64,000 nt of DNA, from contig NZ_JYLO01000008.1 of assembly GCF_001439845.1 (NCBI RefSeq), positions 186,001 to 250,000 of the forward strand. Direction: 5' to 3'. The notes under the pieces were generated by a model. It worked only from the letters and a program-made list of their open reading frames with translations, ran no database searches and had not been told where the DNA came from. Source of the stretch: Pseudomonas lactis (GTDB lineage Bacteria > Pseudomonadota > Gammaproteobacteria > Pseudomonadales > Pseudomonadaceae). Below, piece by piece: positions 31,082-39,334 of the stretch. The stretch's first letter is position 1. The number at the start of each line of letters is the position of its first letter. The position numbers and the translations under genes are program-made.

Positions 31082-32380
31082 ATGCGCGAACCCGGTTTAT
31101 TGAAACCTGCGGTGCTCTGGCTGCTGCTGTTGGCACCGCTGTTTTTCAGCACCTACGGCTTCGCCACCTGGGTCACCAGCCAGCGCAGCGACGTCGGCAC
31201 GCTGGTGTTCGGCTGGGAAACCCATATGCCGTTCTGGGCCTGGACCATCGTGCCCTACTGGTCCATCGACCTGCTTTACGGCTTCTCGTTGCTGCTGCCC
31301 AACACACGCCATGAGCTCAAACAGCATGCGCTGCGCCTGCTGAGTGCGCAGGTGATTGCCGTGAGTTGCTTTCTGATCTGGCCACTGCGCTTCACGTTTG
31401 AGCGGCCGGAACTGGACGGTGTGTTCGGTTGGTTGTTTGCGGTGCTGGCCGGTTTTGACAAGCCCTTCAACCAGGCGCCTTCGCTGCATATCGCGCTGCT
31501 GGTGATCTTGTGGGTGATGTACCAGCGGCACACTCAAGGATTGTGGCGTTGGCTGGTGCATGGCTGGTTCGCGTTGATCGGCGTTTCGGTGCTGACCACT
31601 TATCAACATCACTTTATCGACTTACCCACAGGCGCCCTCGCGGGATGGCTGTGCGTTTGGTTATGGCCGGTAGAACACCCAAGCCCATTGTTAAGTGCGC
31701 GGTTGACGCGAGATACCCAACGTTGTCGCCTGGCTGTGCGCTATGGGCTGGGCGCGCTATTACTGCTGGCGCTTGCCTTGGTGCTCCGCGGCGGCTGGCT
31801 GTGGCTGCTGTGGCCAGCGGTTTCCCTGGCCTTGATCGCGGCCAACTACCTTTTGATCGGCGCGTCGGGCTTTCAAAAACGTGCGAATGGCCGTCTTACG
31901 CCTGCCGCCCGCTGGTTGTATGCGCCTTATTTGGCGTGTGCGTGGATCAATTCGCGGCTGTGGACACGCAAACATCCACAGCCGGACCTGATTGTGGATA
32001 ACGTCTGGCTTGGGCGCATTCCTACAACCGGTGAACAGCGCTCATTCGCGAGCATCGTCGACTTATGCGCCGAACTGCCGATGGATCCACAAGGCCGTGC
32101 TTACGTCTGCGTGCCCGTGCTGGACCTGATCGCCCCAACCCCCGACGAATGCCTGAACGCCGCCCACGCCATTGAACGCCTGCGAGCGAGCGGCCCGCTG
32201 TTGGTGTGTTGTGCCCTCGGTTACTCACGCAGCGCCACCGCCGTCGCCGCCTGGCTGCTGAACACGGGGCGCGCCGCCACGGTTGAGCAAGCGCTGACTA
32301 TTATTCGTACAGCGCGGGCCGATGTGGTCCTGCACCCCGCACACCGTCAAGCGTTGGAGGGTTTGCCAAATGCCTGCTGA
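31082..32380 (+). CDS. PAP2 - dual specificity phosphatase fusion (YnbD-like)
   Basis: A 432-residue inner-membrane protein. The N-terminal part has about six to eight membrane segments with a PAP2-like active site: 'APSLHIALLVI' (PSLH in place of PSGH) and 'TTYQHHFIDLPTGALAG' with HxxxD. The C-terminal 130 residues are a dual specificity phosphatase domain with the catalytic loop CALGYSR (Cys377, Arg383). The same architecture occurs in E. coli YnbD. Likely substrates are phospholipid phosphates, such as a phosphatidylglycerophosphate-like product of the first gene; this is inference. The stop overlaps the next gene by 11 bases. Confidence 0.87.
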   Translation: MREPGLLKPAVLWLLLLAPLFFSTYGFATWVTSQRSDVGTLVFGWETHMPFWAWTIVPYWSIDLLYGFSLLLPNTRHELKQHALRLLSAQVIAVSCFLIWPLRFTFERPELDGVFGWLFAVLAGFDKPFNQAPSLHIALLVILWVMYQRHTQGLWRWLVHGWFALIGVSVLTTYQHHFIDLPTGALAGWLCVWLWPVEHPSPLLSARLTRDTQRCRLAVRYGLGALLLLALALVLRGGWLWLLWPAVSLALIAANYLLIGASGFQKRANGRLTPAARWLYAPYLACAWINSRLWTRKHPQPDLIVDNVWLGRIPTTGEQRSFASIVDLCAELPMDPQGRAYVCVPVLDLIAPTPDECLNAAHAIERLRASGPLLVCCALGYSRSATAVAAWLLNTGRAATVEQALTIIRTARADVVLHPAHRQALEGLPNAC

Positions 32381-32813
32381 TATGGAACTTCAGGTCGTCG
32401 CCAGCCTGTTGCGCCGTGGCCGATCATTGGATCAGTTATCCACAGGGCTGACGCTGCTCGGTGTGCTGTTCGGCCTCGCCCAGTTGTTGCTGGCCAGTAT
32501 TTCCACCATTTGCTTGCTGTTGGCCCTGTGGATGATTGTGCTGGGCCTGTTGCAAAAATATTGGGCGCTGCGGGTGGCCTTTGACGCCGACTTGTTCGCC
32601 CTGCTCGCTCGCGACACCACCCGCACGCCAGACCTCGACCAGGCCCTGCAGACCCTTGGCCTGCAACCGCCCAAACGAGCCGGTCGCCCCTGGACTGAAC
32701 GCCGTCGTGGCGCCCTCAAACTGTTGCGTAAACAAGCCTGGCTGCTGGGCGCGCAAGCGCTGCTGACCCTGGGCGTCATCCTCGCCAGCCCTTGGCTACC
32801 TTTCGCCGGATAA
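32370..32813 (+). CDS. Small membrane protein of the ynb-like operon, unknown function
   Basis: A 147-residue protein with two adjacent membrane segments near residues 20-60 (LTLLGVLFGLAQLLLASIST and the following LLLALWMIVLGLL) and a third at the C-terminus (about 125-145), with a basic soluble loop between them. GGAGG lies 9 bases before the ATG at 32370; an ATG at 32382 is an alternative. It overlaps the phosphatase gene by 11 bases and precedes the acyltransferase gene by 9. I do not recognise the family. Its place in the operon suggests a part in the same lipid pathway. Confidence 0.75.
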   Translation: MPADMELQVVASLLRRGRSLDQLSTGLTLLGVLFGLAQLLLASISTICLLLALWMIVLGLLQKYWALRVAFDADLFALLARDTTRTPDLDQALQTLGLQPPKRAGRPWTERRRGALKLLRKQAWLLGAQALLTLGVILASPWLPFAG

Positions 32814-32822
32814 GGAATTCCC

Positions 32823-33443
32823 ATGTTCGAACCCGTGGTCGCCACGCTGATTACTTCCATGGCCCGCACCGTCACCGGCGCCCGCAGCCTGTGGCTGGGG
32901 TGCGCGCCGGTACCGGTGCAGCGTATCTACTTTGCCAACCACAGCAGCCACGGCGACTTCGTGCTGGTATGGGCATCGCTGCCGCAGAACTTGCGCAAGT
33001 TCACACGCCCGGTGGCCGGCAGTGATTACTGGAACAAGAGTGCGCTGCGCCGCTACATCATCAATCGAGTGTTTAATGGCGTGCTGATCGACCGTGAGCG
33101 CAAGGACCCTGTGGATAACCCTCTGCAGCCCATGCTTGCGGCGTTGGAGGGCGGCGACTCGCTGATCATTTTCCCCGAAGGCACGCGCAATCTGGAGGAT
33201 GGCTTGCTGCCGTTCAAAAGCGGCTTGTATCACTTGGCAAAGAGTTACCCACAAGCCGAGCTGGTCCCCGTGTGGATAGCCAACCTGAACCGGGTCATGC
33301 CCAAGGGTCGCGTGTTGCCACTGCCCTTGTTATGCACCACCAGCTTCGGTGCCCCCCTGCAACTGGAAGAAGGCGAAGACAAAGCCGCCTTCCTTGCCCG
33401 CAGCCGCGACGCCCTGCTCGCCCTTGCCCCGGAGCATTCTTGA
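32823..33443 (+). CDS. Lysophospholipid acyltransferase family protein (PlsC-like)
   Basis: A 206-residue acyltransferase of the glycerolipid family. Motif I is NHSSHGD (His40, Asp45), the catalytic HxxxxD pair; motif III is 'IIFPEGTRN', with 'LPFKSGLYHLA' after it. These show an active-site geometry like that of PlsC, which acylates lysophosphatidate. It is shorter than typical PlsC and lacks a clear N-terminal membrane helix. It lies one base before the cdsA-like gene, so the operon encodes both phosphatidate formation and its activation to CDP-diacylglycerol. Confidence 0.88.
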   Translation: MFEPVVATLITSMARTVTGARSLWLGCAPVPVQRIYFANHSSHGDFVLVWASLPQNLRKFTRPVAGSDYWNKSALRRYIINRVFNGVLIDRERKDPVDNPLQPMLAALEGGDSLIIFPEGTRNLEDGLLPFKSGLYHLAKSYPQAELVPVWIANLNRVMPKGRVLPLPLLCTTSFGAPLQLEEGEDKAAFLARSRDALLALAPEHS

Positions 33444-33444
33444 G

Positions 33445-34377
33445 ATGGATAGCCAAACCCTGATGTTATTTGGCGGCATCGGCGCGATCCTGGTCATCGC
33501 CTCGCTGATCGGCCTGATCCTCAAGCTGCGCACCCGCGGCAACCCGAATGCTGTGATCGACAACCTCAACGCCCGCATCAACGCCTGGTGGGTGATGGTG
33601 GTGGTCATCGGCATCGCCTTCTGGCTCGGCACCGGCGCGGTAATCCTGTTGTTCTACGCCGTGTCGTTCTACGCCCTGCGCGAATTCCTCACCCTCACGC
33701 CCACCCGGCGCAGCGACTACCCGGCCCTGGTGGCCGCGTTCTACCTGGCCCTGCCGCTGCAATACCTGCTGATCTACGCCGACTGGTATGGGCTGTTCTC
33801 GATCTTCATCCCGGTGTACGTGTTCCTGCTGCTGCCGATCCTCGCATCCTTAGGCGGCGACAGTACGCACTTCCTGGAACGTGCATCGAAGGTGCAATGG
33901 GGGTTGATGATCGCGGTGTTCTGCGTGTCTTTCGTACCGGCGCTGCTGACGTTGGACATCCCCGGCTACGAAGGCCGCAACCTGCTGCTGATCGCCTATT
34001 TAGTGATCGTGGTGCAACTGTCGGACGTATTGCAGTACGTGTGCGGCAAGCTGTTCGGCAAACACAAGATCGCGCCCAACCTGTCGCCGTCGAAAACCGT
34101 GGAAGGGTTTGTGGGCGGGATCCTGCTGTCCTCCTTGATCGGCGCGGCGTTGTGGTGGACCACACCGTTCAATCCCTGGCAGTCATTCTTGATCGCCCTA
34201 CTGATCAACTTGCTGGGGTTTGCCGGCGGGATCGTGATGTCAGCGATCAAGCGTGACCGCGGTGTGAAGGACTGGGGGCACATGATCGAAGGACACGGCG
34301 GGATGTTGGATCGGCTGGATTCAGTGTGCTTTGCGGCGCCGATCTTTTTCCATCTTGTGCGGTATTGGTGGACTTGA
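33445..34377 (+). CDS. Phosphatidate cytidylyltransferase (CdsA/YnbB-like)
   Basis: A 310-residue polytopic membrane enzyme (about eight segments) that would make CDP-diacylglycerol from phosphatidate and CTP. The family signature is at the C-terminus: 'SAIKRDRGVKDWGHMIEGHG' followed by 'GMLDRLDSV'; 'LSPSKTVEGFVGG' is the second conserved block. It corresponds to E. coli YnbB and is a paralogue of the essential CdsA, which lies elsewhere. The ATG at 33445 follows the acyltransferase stop by one base; the frame is open further up, inside that gene. It ends the operon; a REP doublet follows. Confidence 0.9.
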   Translation: MDSQTLMLFGGIGAILVIASLIGLILKLRTRGNPNAVIDNLNARINAWWVMVVVIGIAFWLGTGAVILLFYAVSFYALREFLTLTPTRRSDYPALVAAFYLALPLQYLLIYADWYGLFSIFIPVYVFLLLPILASLGGDSTHFLERASKVQWGLMIAVFCVSFVPALLTLDIPGYEGRNLLLIAYLVIVVQLSDVLQYVCGKLFGKHKIAPNLSPSKTVEGFVGGILLSSLIGAALWWTTPFNPWQSFLIALLINLLGFAGGIVMSAIKRDRGVKDWGHMIEGHGGMLDRLDSVCFAAPIFFHLVRYWWT

Positions 34378-34410
34378 CCCACCCCTTTTACAAACCCGAT
34401 GGAGATCCAA

Positions 34411-34501
34411 ATGTGGGACCTGGCTTGCCTGCGAAAGCGGTGGTGCAGTAACAGATGCAGCGACTGACACGCCGCCTTCGCGGGCAAGCCCGCTCCCACA
34501 G
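34411..34501. repeat. REP doublet (group II), arms of two subtypes
   Basis: The left arm is of the CTGGCTTGCCTGCGA subtype and the right arm of the CGCGGGCAAGCCCGCTCC subtype, so the pair has several mismatches, unlike the copies at 5181, 19101 and 37721. It may be a hybrid of two elements. Confidence 0.8.
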
Positions 34502-34536
34502 GGAATATGCGCTTACCTGTAGGTTTTGTGGTGCTT

Positions 34537-34911
34537 TCAATAGCTCAAGCCAGTGATCTCGACATAGCTAGACTCTCCGCCTCCTGTCGCACCCGATAGC
34601 CAGCCCCAAACGAAACTCAGGGTAGTACGCCCGGCGTAATCAACACCTACCGTGCCTCGTGACCACCCTGCAAGCAGCTCCCCATCCAGGGTGACGCACT
34701 GATAAAGCAGCTCGATAGCATCTGCACCGGTCACCCGCCCGACCTGCGTTCCCAGGCGAATTCGGCCACCCTGGTAAGTGCTGGAAATCACGCCATCTTC
34801 GACCTGGTAATGAAACACGGTGCCGGTACCGGACAACCCTTGGGCGTTATTCGCGACCACGAACCGACGATTGTGCAAACGTGCCTGGACAGTCGCAGAA
34901 GAGCTTTGCAT
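34537..34911 (-). CDS. Small beta-rich hypothetical protein
   Basis: A 124-residue soluble protein without signal peptide or membrane segment. Recurrent features are 'FHYQVEDGVISSTYQGGRIR', 'GTQVGRVTGADAIELLYQCV' and 'LSFVWGWLSG'. This is the pattern of a family of small lipocalin-like proteins that databases often label as N-acetylglutamate synthase without support. It is read in the same direction as glmS but behind the glmS terminator, and no other gene lies with it. Its function is unknown. Confidence 0.7.
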   Translation of the reverse strand: MQSSSATVQARLHNRRFVVANNAQGLSGTGTVFHYQVEDGVISSTYQGGRIRLGTQVGRVTGADAIELLYQCVTLDGELLAGWSRGTVGVDYAGRTTLSFVWGWLSGATGGGESSYVEITGLSY

Positions 34912-34945
34912 CAGTACGCATCCTTGAATTAATCGAATCCAAAAC

Positions 34946-34980
34946 GAAAAAAGGGGCTGTTAAACACAGCCCCTTTTGGG
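34946..34980 (-). terminator. Rho-independent terminator of glmS
   Basis: An 8-base-pair stem (GGGGCTGT at 34953-34960 with ACAGCCCC at 34966-34973) and a 5-base loop are followed, in the minus direction, by a run of T (A-rich on the plus strand at 34946-34952). It lies just past the glmS stop codon. Confidence 0.92.
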
Positions 34981-34994
34981 TACATCAGTAAGGC

Positions 34995-36827
34995 TTACTC
35001 CACCGTCACCGACTTCGCCAGGTTACGCGGCTGGTCCACGTCGGTGCCCTTGAGCACGGCGACGTAGTACGACAGCAACTGCAGCGGGATGGTGTAGAGG
35101 ATCGGCGACAGGGTGTCGTGGATGTGCGGCATGTTGATGACGTGGGTGCCTTCACCGTTGGTCATGCCGGCCTTCTCATCGGCGAAGACGATCAGTTGGC
35201 CGCCGCGGGCGCGTACTTCCTGCAGGTTGGACTTGAGCTTCTCCAGCAATTCGTTGTTCGGCGCCACGGTAACCACCGGCATGTCGTCATCCACCAGGGC
35301 CAACGGGCCGTGCTTCAGCTCACCGGCCGGGTAGGCTTCGGCGTGGATGTACGAGATTTCCTTGAGTTTCAGCGAGCCTTCCATCGCCACCGGGTATTGC
35401 GCGCCACGGCCGAGGAACAGGGTGTGGTTCTTGTCGGCGAAAAGCTCGGCGACTTTTTCCACGGTGCTGTCCATGGCCAAGGCTTCGCCCAGGCGGGTCG
35501 GCAGGCGGCGCAGTTCTTCCACCAGGGTGGCTTCGACACCTTCGGCGAGGGTGCCGCGCACTTGGCCCAGGGACAGGGTCAGCAGCAACAGGCCCACCAG
35601 TTGGGTGGTGAAGGCTTTAGTGGAGGCGACGCCGATTTCACGACCGGCCTGGGTCAGCAGGGTCAGGTCGGATTCACGCACCAGGGAGCTGATGCTGACG
35701 TTACAGATCGCCAGGCTGCCGAGGAAACCCAGTTCCTTGGCATTGCGCAGGGCGGCCAGGGTGTCGGCGGTTTCACCAGACTGGGAAATGGTCACGAACA
35801 GGGTGTCGGGCTGCACCACCACCTTGCGATAGCGGAACTCGCTGGCGACTTCGACCTGGCACGGGATGGCGGCCAGTTCTTCCAACCAGTAACGCGCCAC
35901 CATACCGGCGTGGTAGCTGGTGCCACAGGCGACGATCTGCACATTGCGCACTTTAGCGAACAGTTCGGCGGCTTGCGGGCCGAAGGCGTTGACCAGCACC
36001 TGGTTCTGGCTCAGGCGACCTTCCAGGGTGCGCTGCACCACGGACGGCTGCTCGTGGATTTCCTTGAGCATGAAGTGGCGGAACTCGCCTTTATCAGCGG
36101 CTTCGGCGCCATCGCGGTACTGCACGGCTTCGCGCTCGACGGACTGACCGTTCACGTCCCAGATCTGCACGCTTTCACGGCGGATGTCGGCAATATCGCC
36201 TTCTTCCAGGTACATGAAGCGGTCGGTCACCTGGCGCAGGGCCAGTTGGTCGGAGGCGAGGAAGTTCTCACCCAGGCCCAGGCCGATTACCAATGGGCTA
36301 CCGCTGCGGGCTGCCACGACGCGGTCAGGCTGGCTGGCACTGATCACGGCCAGGCCGTAGGCGCCGTGCAGCTCCTTGACCGTGGCCTTGAGGGCGGTGG
36401 TCAGGTCGCTGTGGTCCTTGAGCTTGTGGTTGAGCAGGTGGGCGATCACTTCGGTGTCGGTGTCCGAGGTGAAAACGTAGCCCAGCCCCTTGAGTTGTTC
36501 ACGCAGCACTTCGTGGTTTTCGATGATGCCGTTGTGCACCACCGCCAGGTCGCCGGAAAAGTGCGGGTGAGCGTTACGCTCGCACGGTGCACCGTGGGTG
36601 GCCCAACGGGTGTGGGCGATGCCTAAGCGACCTACCAGCGGCTCACCGGCCAGGGCCTGGTCCAACTCGCTGACCTTGCCCGGGCGGCGCATGCGCTCCA
36701 GCTTGCCGGCGTTGGTGAAGACGGCCACACCGGCGCTGTCGTAGCCGCGGTATTCGAGGCGCTTGAGGCCTTCGATCAAGATGGCAGTAACGTTACGTTC
36801 GGCGACTGCGCCAACAATTCCACACAT
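34995..36827 (-). CDS. glmS: Glutamine-fructose-6-phosphate aminotransferase (isomerizing)
   Basis: A 610-residue cytoplasmic enzyme that makes glucosamine 6-phosphate from fructose 6-phosphate and glutamine, the first step to UDP-GlcNAc. The N-terminal glutaminase domain starts 'MCGIVGAVAERNVTAILIEG', with the catalytic Cys2; two SIS domains follow (about 285-430 and 460-600), with 'VACGTSYHAGMVARYWLEEL' and 'FLGRGAQYPVAMEGSLKLKE'. The C-terminus 'QPRNLAKSVTVE' is the conserved tail. It lies 10 bases downstream of glmR; the site just past glmS is the well-known Tn7 insertion region in many bacteria, and no transposon is seen there. Confidence 0.97.
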   Translation of the reverse strand: MCGIVGAVAERNVTAILIEGLKRLEYRGYDSAGVAVFTNAGKLERMRRPGKVSELDQALAGEPLVGRLGIAHTRWATHGAPCERNAHPHFSGDLAVVHNGIIENHEVLREQLKGLGYVFTSDTDTEVIAHLLNHKLKDHSDLTTALKATVKELHGAYGLAVISASQPDRVVAARSGSPLVIGLGLGENFLASDQLALRQVTDRFMYLEEGDIADIRRESVQIWDVNGQSVEREAVQYRDGAEAADKGEFRHFMLKEIHEQPSVVQRTLEGRLSQNQVLVNAFGPQAAELFAKVRNVQIVACGTSYHAGMVARYWLEELAAIPCQVEVASEFRYRKVVVQPDTLFVTISQSGETADTLAALRNAKELGFLGSLAICNVSISSLVRESDLTLLTQAGREIGVASTKAFTTQLVGLLLLTLSLGQVRGTLAEGVEATLVEELRRLPTRLGEALAMDSTVEKVAELFADKNHTLFLGRGAQYPVAMEGSLKLKEISYIHAEAYPAGELKHGPLALVDDDMPVVTVAPNNELLEKLKSNLQEVRARGGQLIVFADEKAGMTNGEGTHVINMPHIHDTLSPILYTIPLQLLSYYVAVLKGTDVDQPRNLAKSVTVE

Positions 36828-36837
36828 GGTGCTTCTC

Positions 36838-37605
36838 CTAGATGATTGCCGCGCATATCAGCGTAATGCCGCGGGCTTGGATCTGGTCGCGGGCCTCAAG
36901 CGGCAGGCGATCATCGGTAATAAGGGTATGGACGCTGCTCCAGGGCAGTTCCAGGTTGGGAATCTTGCGGCCGATCTTGTCGGATTCGACCATCACCACC
37001 ACTTCACGGGCGACCTCGGCCATCACACGGCTCAAACCCAGCAGCTCGTTGAAGGTGGTGGTGCCGCGCTGCAGATCAATGCCATCGGCACCGATGAACA
37101 GCTGATCAAAGTCATAGGAACGCAGGACCTGCTCGGCGACCTGGCCCTGGAACGAATCCGAATGCGGGTCCCAAGTGCCGCCGGTCATCAACAGCACCGG
37201 CTCGTGTTCCAATTCGCTCAAGGCGCGGGCCACGTTCAGGGAGTTGGTCATCACCACCAGGCCCGGTTGATGGCCCAGTTCGGGAATCATCGCGGCAGTG
37301 GTGCTGCCGCTGTCGATGATGATGCGCGCATGCTCACGCAAACGCTTCACCGCCGCACGGGCAATGGCGCGCTTGTAGGCCGAGATCGGCTGGGCAGCGT
37401 CGCCCACCAGCTCTTGTGGCATGGTGATTGCGCCGCCATAGCGACGCAGGAGCAGGCCGTTACTTTCGAGGGCGGCAAGGTCCTTGCGGATGGTCACTTC
37501 CGAAGTTTCGAAATGTTTGGCCAATTCGTCCACGCTGACTTCGCCCTGTTCGTTGAGCAAGGTGAGGATATTGTGGCGTCGTTGGGGGGTGTTTCGTTTC
37601 GACAT
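36838..37605 (-). CDS. glmR: DeoR-family transcriptional regulator GlmR
   Basis: A 255-residue repressor-type regulator. An N-terminal helix-turn-helix (about 6-57) reads 'RRHNILTLLNEQGEVSVDEL' with 'SEVTIRKDLAALE' as recognition helix, and a DeoR sugar-phosphate-sensing domain follows, with 'IIIDSGSTTAAMIPEL' and 'FIGADGIDL'. The ATG at 37605 is preferred; an upstream in-frame codon adds 13 residues that lack similarity. Its place directly before glmS is conserved in pseudomonads, where the gene is called glmR. Repeated TTTCG motifs just upstream (37617-37630) could be its own operator, which is a guess. Confidence 0.92.
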   Translation of the reverse strand: MSKRNTPQRRHNILTLLNEQGEVSVDELAKHFETSEVTIRKDLAALESNGLLLRRYGGAITMPQELVGDAAQPISAYKRAIARAAVKRLREHARIIIDSGSTTAAMIPELGHQPGLVVMTNSLNVARALSELEHEPVLLMTGGTWDPHSDSFQGQVAEQVLRSYDFDQLFIGADGIDLQRGTTTFNELLGLSRVMAEVAREVVVMVESDKIGRKIPNLELPWSSVHTLITDDRLPLEARDQIQARGITLICAAII

Positions 37606-37720
37606 GGTAGTGATAAGTTTCGTTTCGAAAGATAACGAAGGCAATCAAAACCTATTGGCGAAAGATCGTCAAGGGGCGGAGATAATTTTTGCAAAGCGTT
37701 CGGGCATTGCACAAAACAAC

Positions 37721-37810
37721 TGTGGGAGCTGGCTTGCCTGCGATAGCGGCGTGTCAGGCGACATCACTGTTGAATGTCAGACCGCTATCGCAGGCAAGCC
37801 AGCTCCCACA
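37721..37810. repeat. REP doublet (group II), inverted pair
   Basis: Near-perfect inverted arms (TGTGGGAGCTGGCTTGCCTG and partner) extended by GCGATAGCGG/CCGCTATCGC, between glmU and glmR. Confidence 0.88.
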
Positions 37811-37844
37811 GAAGGGTGTGTCAACCTATCGACTTGTGGATAAC

Positions 37845-39212
37845 TCAGGTCTTCTTGATTTTGACCGGGCGTTTCCAGCCGTCGATGTTGCGTTGGCGAG
37901 CGCGGGCAACGGCCAGTTGGGACTTATCCACATCCTGGTTGATGGTTGAGCCCGCGGCAGTGTTGGAACCATCGCCGATGGTCACCGGAGCAACCAGCGA
38001 GTTATTGGAGCCGATGAACACGTCTTCACCAATGGTGGTCTGGTACTTGTTGGCACCGTCGTAGTTGCAGGTGATGGTGCCGGCACCGATGTTGGTGCGG
38101 GCGCCGATGACGGCATCGCCCAGGTAGGTCAGGTGGCCGACTTTGGCGCCTTCGCCGAGCTGAGCGTTCTTCAGTTCGACAAAGTTACCCACATGGGCCT
38201 TGGCCCCCAGCTCGCTACCCGGGCGCAAGCGCGCAAACGGCCCGGCATCGCTGCCCTCGCCCATCACCGCACCGTCGATATGGCTATTGGCCTTGACCAC
38301 CACGCCTTTGCGCAAGGTGCTGTCCTTGATCACGCAGTTCGGGCCGATGACTACACCGTCTTCAATGATCACGCGGCCTTCGAGGATCACGTTGATATCG
38401 ATCAGGATGTCGCGGCCCACCGTGACTTCGCCACGCACATCGAAACGCGCCGGGTCTCGCAGGGTCACGCCCTGGGCCATCAGGCGCAGGCCTTCGCGCA
38501 GTTGATAATGACGTTCCAGCTCTGCCAGTTGTTTGCGGTCGTTGGCGCCCTGCACTTCCATCGGATGGTGGGGCTGCTCGGTGGCGACCAGCAGGCCATC
38601 GCTGACGGCCATCTCGATGACGTCGGTGAGGTAATACTCGCCCTGGGCATTGTTGTTGGACAGGCGGCTCATCCAGTCGGCGAGCTTGTTGGCAGGCACC
38701 GCGAGAATGCCGGTGTTGCCTTCAGTAATCGCGCGCTGGGCTTCGCTGGCATCTTTGTGTTCAACGATGGCAGCCACCTTGCCGTCGGCGTTGCGCACAA
38801 TGCGGCCGTAGCCCGTAGGGTCATCCAGCTCAACGGTCAGCAGGCCCATCTGGCCAGGCACCACGTGCTTGAGCAGGCGTTGCAAGGTTTCCACTTCAAT
38901 CAGCGGTACATCGCCGTAGAGGATCAATACCGTGTCCGCGATGATGAAAGGCACAGCCTGCGCGGTCGCGTGGCCGGTGCCCAGTTGCTTGTCTTGCAAT
39001 ACGAAATTCAGATCGTCCGCGGCCAGACGCTCGCGAACCAGGTCTGCACCGTGGCCAATCACCACATGAATACGTTGTGGGTCCAACTGGCGGGCGCTGT
39101 GGATAACATGACCCAGCATGGAGTTGCCCGCGACCGGGTGCAGTACCTTGGGCAGGGCTGAACGCATGCGGGTGCCCTGGCCTGCGGCGAGAATAACGAT
39201 TTCAAGAGACAT
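37845..39212 (-). CDS. glmU: Bifunctional UDP-GlcNAc pyrophosphorylase / glucosamine-1-phosphate acetyltransferase
   Basis: A 455-residue two-domain enzyme that acetylates glucosamine 1-phosphate and couples it to UTP, giving UDP-N-acetylglucosamine. The N-terminal uridyltransferase has the 'LAAGQGTRMRSALPKVLHPV' nucleotide motif; the C-terminal left-handed beta-helix (about 250-455) carries hexapeptide repeats and 'GNFVELKNAQLGEGAKVGHL'. Length fits GlmU exactly. It follows the atp operon, whose terminator lies 65 bases upstream, and forms the amino-sugar block with glmR and glmS. Confidence 0.97.
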   Translation of the reverse strand: MSLEIVILAAGQGTRMRSALPKVLHPVAGNSMLGHVIHSARQLDPQRIHVVIGHGADLVRERLAADDLNFVLQDKQLGTGHATAQAVPFIIADTVLILYGDVPLIEVETLQRLLKHVVPGQMGLLTVELDDPTGYGRIVRNADGKVAAIVEHKDASEAQRAITEGNTGILAVPANKLADWMSRLSNNNAQGEYYLTDVIEMAVSDGLLVATEQPHHPMEVQGANDRKQLAELERHYQLREGLRLMAQGVTLRDPARFDVRGEVTVGRDILIDINVILEGRVIIEDGVVIGPNCVIKDSTLRKGVVVKANSHIDGAVMGEGSDAGPFARLRPGSELGAKAHVGNFVELKNAQLGEGAKVGHLTYLGDAVIGARTNIGAGTITCNYDGANKYQTTIGEDVFIGSNNSLVAPVTIGDGSNTAAGSTINQDVDKSQLAVARARQRNIDGWKRPVKIKKT

Positions 39213-39271
39213 GAATGGCTACCAATCCTGGGCGGTCCGGGTTCAGACCAAAGAAGTGTTTTGCAAAAAAG

Positions 39272-39300
39272 AAAAAGGGTAGCCGAGGCTACCCTTTTTA
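39272..39300 (-). terminator. Rho-independent terminator of the atp operon
   Basis: A perfect 8-base-pair stem (GGGTAGCC at 39277-39284 with GGCTACCC at 39287-39294) with a 2-base gap, and A-rich flank on the plus strand giving a T run after the stem in the minus direction. It lies 35 bases past the atpC stop. Confidence 0.92.
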
Positions 39301-39334
39301 ATCAATCACGCATCAAGCAAAACGGCGTGGCCGC

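Noticed and set aside
35118..36626. Plus-strand open frame of about 500 codons opposite glmS
   Set aside because: It lies entirely within glmS on the other strand and is rich in Gln/His/Gly as expected from antisense of biased codons.
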